A DNA stretch of 64,000 bases from JAAYHV01 sp964400515 (lineage in GTDB: Bacteria; Bacillota; Clostridia; Peptostreptococcales; Anaerovoracaceae). The notes under the pieces were generated by a model that saw only the letters and a list, made by a program, of their open reading frames with translations, was not told the origin of the DNA and did no database searches. Shown here one piece after another: positions 62,502 to 64,000 of the stretch. Each line of letters begins with the position of its first letter. The stretch's first letter is position 1. The DNA is taken from the NCBI GenBank assembly GCA_964400515.1, contig CAYNTJ010000002.1:62001-126000 (forward strand). The letters are read 5' to 3'. Position numbers and translations under genes: made by a program.

Positions 62502-63023
62502 TTATTTAGTCTGGATTTTGTCTACTACTTCTATACCTAATTCAACAATTCTTTCTTCGCCAATGAAGTTAAGCTTGACCTTGGCCCTGCCCTTCCTTGG
62601 ATTAAGAGACGTTATTCTACCTTCCAATCCAACTAATGGCCCATCAAGTACCTTAATCTTATCATTCTCCTTATATATAGATGATATCTCAATAAGATCC
62701 CTACTATTCTTAGTAAGCCTCTCAATAATCCTTAATTCATCATCCTTAATAGTAAGTATATCCTCACCATTTCTCAATATATTAAGCGGCTTAATAGCTT
62801 CCCTCATCCTGGAATAAAGCTCCTTATCAATATTACCCCTTAATATGATATATCCCGGAAAAAGCTTTCTTTCCACCTTTTCATACTTTCCGTTTCTTCT
62901 TTCATTAAGAAGTCTTCTGTATATATATGAATCAAGTTCATCAGAAAAGTTACCGTCAATCTGTCTTTTAATCTTCTCTTCAGTATTATTAGGCGCAAAC
63001 AGCGCATACCAGTTATCCCTCAT
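62502..63023 (-). CDS. loaP: LoaP-type NusG paralogue (processive antiterminator)
   Basis: A 173-residue NusG-family protein: an NGN domain at residues 1-110 (WYALFAPNNTEEKI start; KLFPGYIILRG near 60) and a C-terminal KOW domain (VLDGPLVGLEGRI near 130). LoaP proteins sit at the head of long polysaccharide or antibiotic operons and let polymerase pass terminators. The galU, ugd and pilin remnants downstream fit this. The start at 63023 has no strong site; a TTG at 63035 is possible. A hairpin precedes it. Confidence 0.85.
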   Translation of the reverse strand: MRDNWYALFAPNNTEEKIKRQIDGNFSDELDSYIYRRLLNERRNGKYEKVERKLFPGYIILRGNIDKELYSRMREAIKPLNILRNGEDILTIKDDELRIIERLTKNSRDLIEISSIYKENDKIKVLDGPLVGLEGRITSLNPRKGRAKVKLNFIGEERIVELGIEVVDKIQTK

Positions 63024-63035
63024 AAAAAACAACAA

Positions 63036-63062
63036 AAAGCTTAGAGTGCACCAAGCTTTATA
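63036..63062 (-). terminator. hairpin with T run directly before loaP
   Basis: On the minus strand TAAAGCTT, a 10-base loop (GGTGCACTCT), AAGCTTTTT. A 7-bp stem followed by five T, ending 12 bases before the loaP start. It looks like an intrinsic terminator in the leader, hence an attenuator of loaP. Confidence 0.6.
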
Positions 63063-63261
63063 CCTTTCTTCATACTATTTAACCCATACCATAAACTTCA
63101 CCCAAACCTTTTCCCTATTCTGTCAACTTTAATATTATACCATATATATGTAGTGGTTAAGTAATTATTTGTTACAATAGATAGACATATTATTACATTA
63201 AATCAGTTTTACTAATTGTTATTATAGCATAGAAAAAAACATATGTGTAGTTATTGTAAAC

Positions 63262-63288
63262 AAAAAAACCGCAAAATGCGGTATTTTT
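63262..63288 (-). terminator. terminator of the lipoprotein gene
   Basis: On the minus strand, ACCGCA, TTT, TGCGGT followed by TTTTTTG. It lies 25 bases beyond the lipoprotein stop and separates it from loaP. The interval 63063-63261 holds no gene; a TATAAT near 63131-63136 on the minus strand could serve loaP. Confidence 0.8.
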
Positions 63289-63312
63289 GCTTATATAATC
63301 AAAATATTTCCG

Positions 63313-64000
63313 TTATAACCATAATTGGTAATAATAATTTAACCTTCCCGACCCATCAAATACGAAATACAAATTGGAGATAGCTGACATGAAGGGATCA
63401 TCTCTATCATAAAATTCCCTGAAAGTCTCATCCTCCGCCATGGCAATATCAACAGCCTCATCCCAGGTATATCCATGCTTTCTTAAGCACTCCTCGGACG
63501 ATATAACCTCATTGGTATCATGATCATAATAGTAACAATCATAGTACTCCAAATCACCACTGGCAGTAAAATTAATCTCATTAAAGATGGAAATAACAGA
63601 AATATTAAGATTATCAGTAACAACATCGTAATCAACAGTATAGCTTGTAATAGGACTATTAGGATTATTCCCGTTATATTCCAACAAGAAATCCCTTATA
63701 TCATCCCTATCATCATGATAATCCATGGTACTTAGGGCAGTATTAATTTTATCATAATTAACCACCTTATCAGTAACTATAGGCTGTCTAACATCAACAT
63801 TTATACCATCAATACTTTCATTTAGAACTAATCTATCAACAACTTCAAAATCAATAATTACAGGGTCATTTGTTTCTTCTTCTATTGCAACAGGCTCATC
63901 CCCATCGCTGTTAGAAGTAGGTTCTTCAACCTCCTTGTCATTACAACCCGTAAGGGATATAACAAGGAGTATAGCTATTAACGGAATCAATCTTTTATAC
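63313..64000 (-). CDS. secreted lipoprotein (5' end outside the window)
   Basis: A frame open to the window edge, 225 residues from the first possible start. It begins with a hydrophobic segment ending in the lipobox LTGC, so it is a membrane-anchored lipoprotein. Then follow an acidic linker, an NDPVIIDFEVVDRL region and a C-terminal beta-rich domain (YYDCYYYDHDTNEVIS, RKHGYTWDEAVDIAM). The reading YKRLIP runs up to base 64000, so the true start is just outside. Family not recognised. Confidence 0.7.
   Translation of the reverse strand, partial: YKRLIPLIAILLVISLTGCNDKEVEEPTSNSDGDEPVAIEEETNDPVIIDFEVVDRLVLNESIDGINVDVRQPIVTDKVVNYDKINTALSTMDYHDDRDDIRDFLLEYNGNNPNSPITSYTVDYDVVTDNLNISVISIFNEINFTASGDLEYYDCYYYDHDTNEVISSEECLRKHGYTWDEAVDIAMAEDETFREFYDRDDPFMSAISNLYFVFDGSGRLNYYYQLWL

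Overview
The window reads as chromosome of a low-GC, anaerobic, Gram-positive bacterium of the Clostridia/Tissierellia type. The evidence is strong AGGAGG ribosome binding sites, Gram-positive LexA boxes, pyruvate:ferredoxin oxidoreductase with an NfnAB-type flavoenzyme pair, a selenocysteine pathway with two recognisable selenoproteins, SpoIIIE/FtsK and a Spo0A-type DNA-binding domain. No rRNA, plasmid replication gene or CRISPR array was seen. Species cannot be named from the sequence.

Left part (1-27.96 kb, + strand), core genes: end of rsmD, coaD, a coiled-coil protein, tmcAL, ackA, rpmF, asd, uppP, ftsK/spoIIIE, rimO, pgsA, cinA, recA (with a LexA box), the L21 leader with rplU-rpmA, obgE, an HD protein, a radical-SAM/DUF2344 pair, a BusR-like GntR-RCK_C regulator, a ComEA-like protein and a free-standing Spo0A C-terminal domain. 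A redox block follows: a duplicated RnfB-like polyferredoxin, pyruvate:ferredoxin oxidoreductase, nfnA, nfnB and an iron alcohol dehydrogenase.

Middle (27.96-32.7 kb, - strand): selD, tRNA-Sec, selA and selB in one compact unit, then a small HesB-like selenoprotein whose UGA is followed by a hairpin with a GGU loop. From 32.8 to 43.1 kb (+ strand): a DUF896 protein, nifS, iscU/nifU, mnmA (sulfur transfer to tRNA), alaS-ireB-ruvX, a purine block (PurO-type IMP cyclohydrolase, purB, stand-alone AICAR transformylase) and an EcsC-like protein.

43.2-48.4 kb (- strand): an SOS-controlled YneA-like LysM protein with three LexA-like sites, ybaK, a VTT membrane protein, a methionine gamma-lyase-like protein, a tyrosine recombinase, miaA and the last ~50 codons of mutL. 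At about 48.42 kb the mutL remnant meets a truncated LCP gene, so a rearrangement or misjoin lies there. To the right the content is accessory: class B sortase, small unknowns, a pRiA4b ORF-3-like protein, an IS3 transposase with unmatched ends, and a complete Qat anti-phage system (qatABCD, - strand). Three uncharacterised genes lie directly upstream of qatA in what looks like one seven-gene operon.

The right end (59.7-64 kb) is decayed: IS21-like terminal repeats, a galU with a frameshift and a stop, a ugd fragment, a prepilin gene with an amber stop, then a LoaP-type NusG paralogue with hairpins on both sides and a lipoprotein running off the window. It looks like the head of a degenerated polysaccharide/pilus locus once under LoaP antitermination.

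The most interesting points are the extended Qat operon, the HesB-like selenoprotein, the SOS promoter of the YneA-like gene, the mutL/LCP junction and the RNA structures around loaP.
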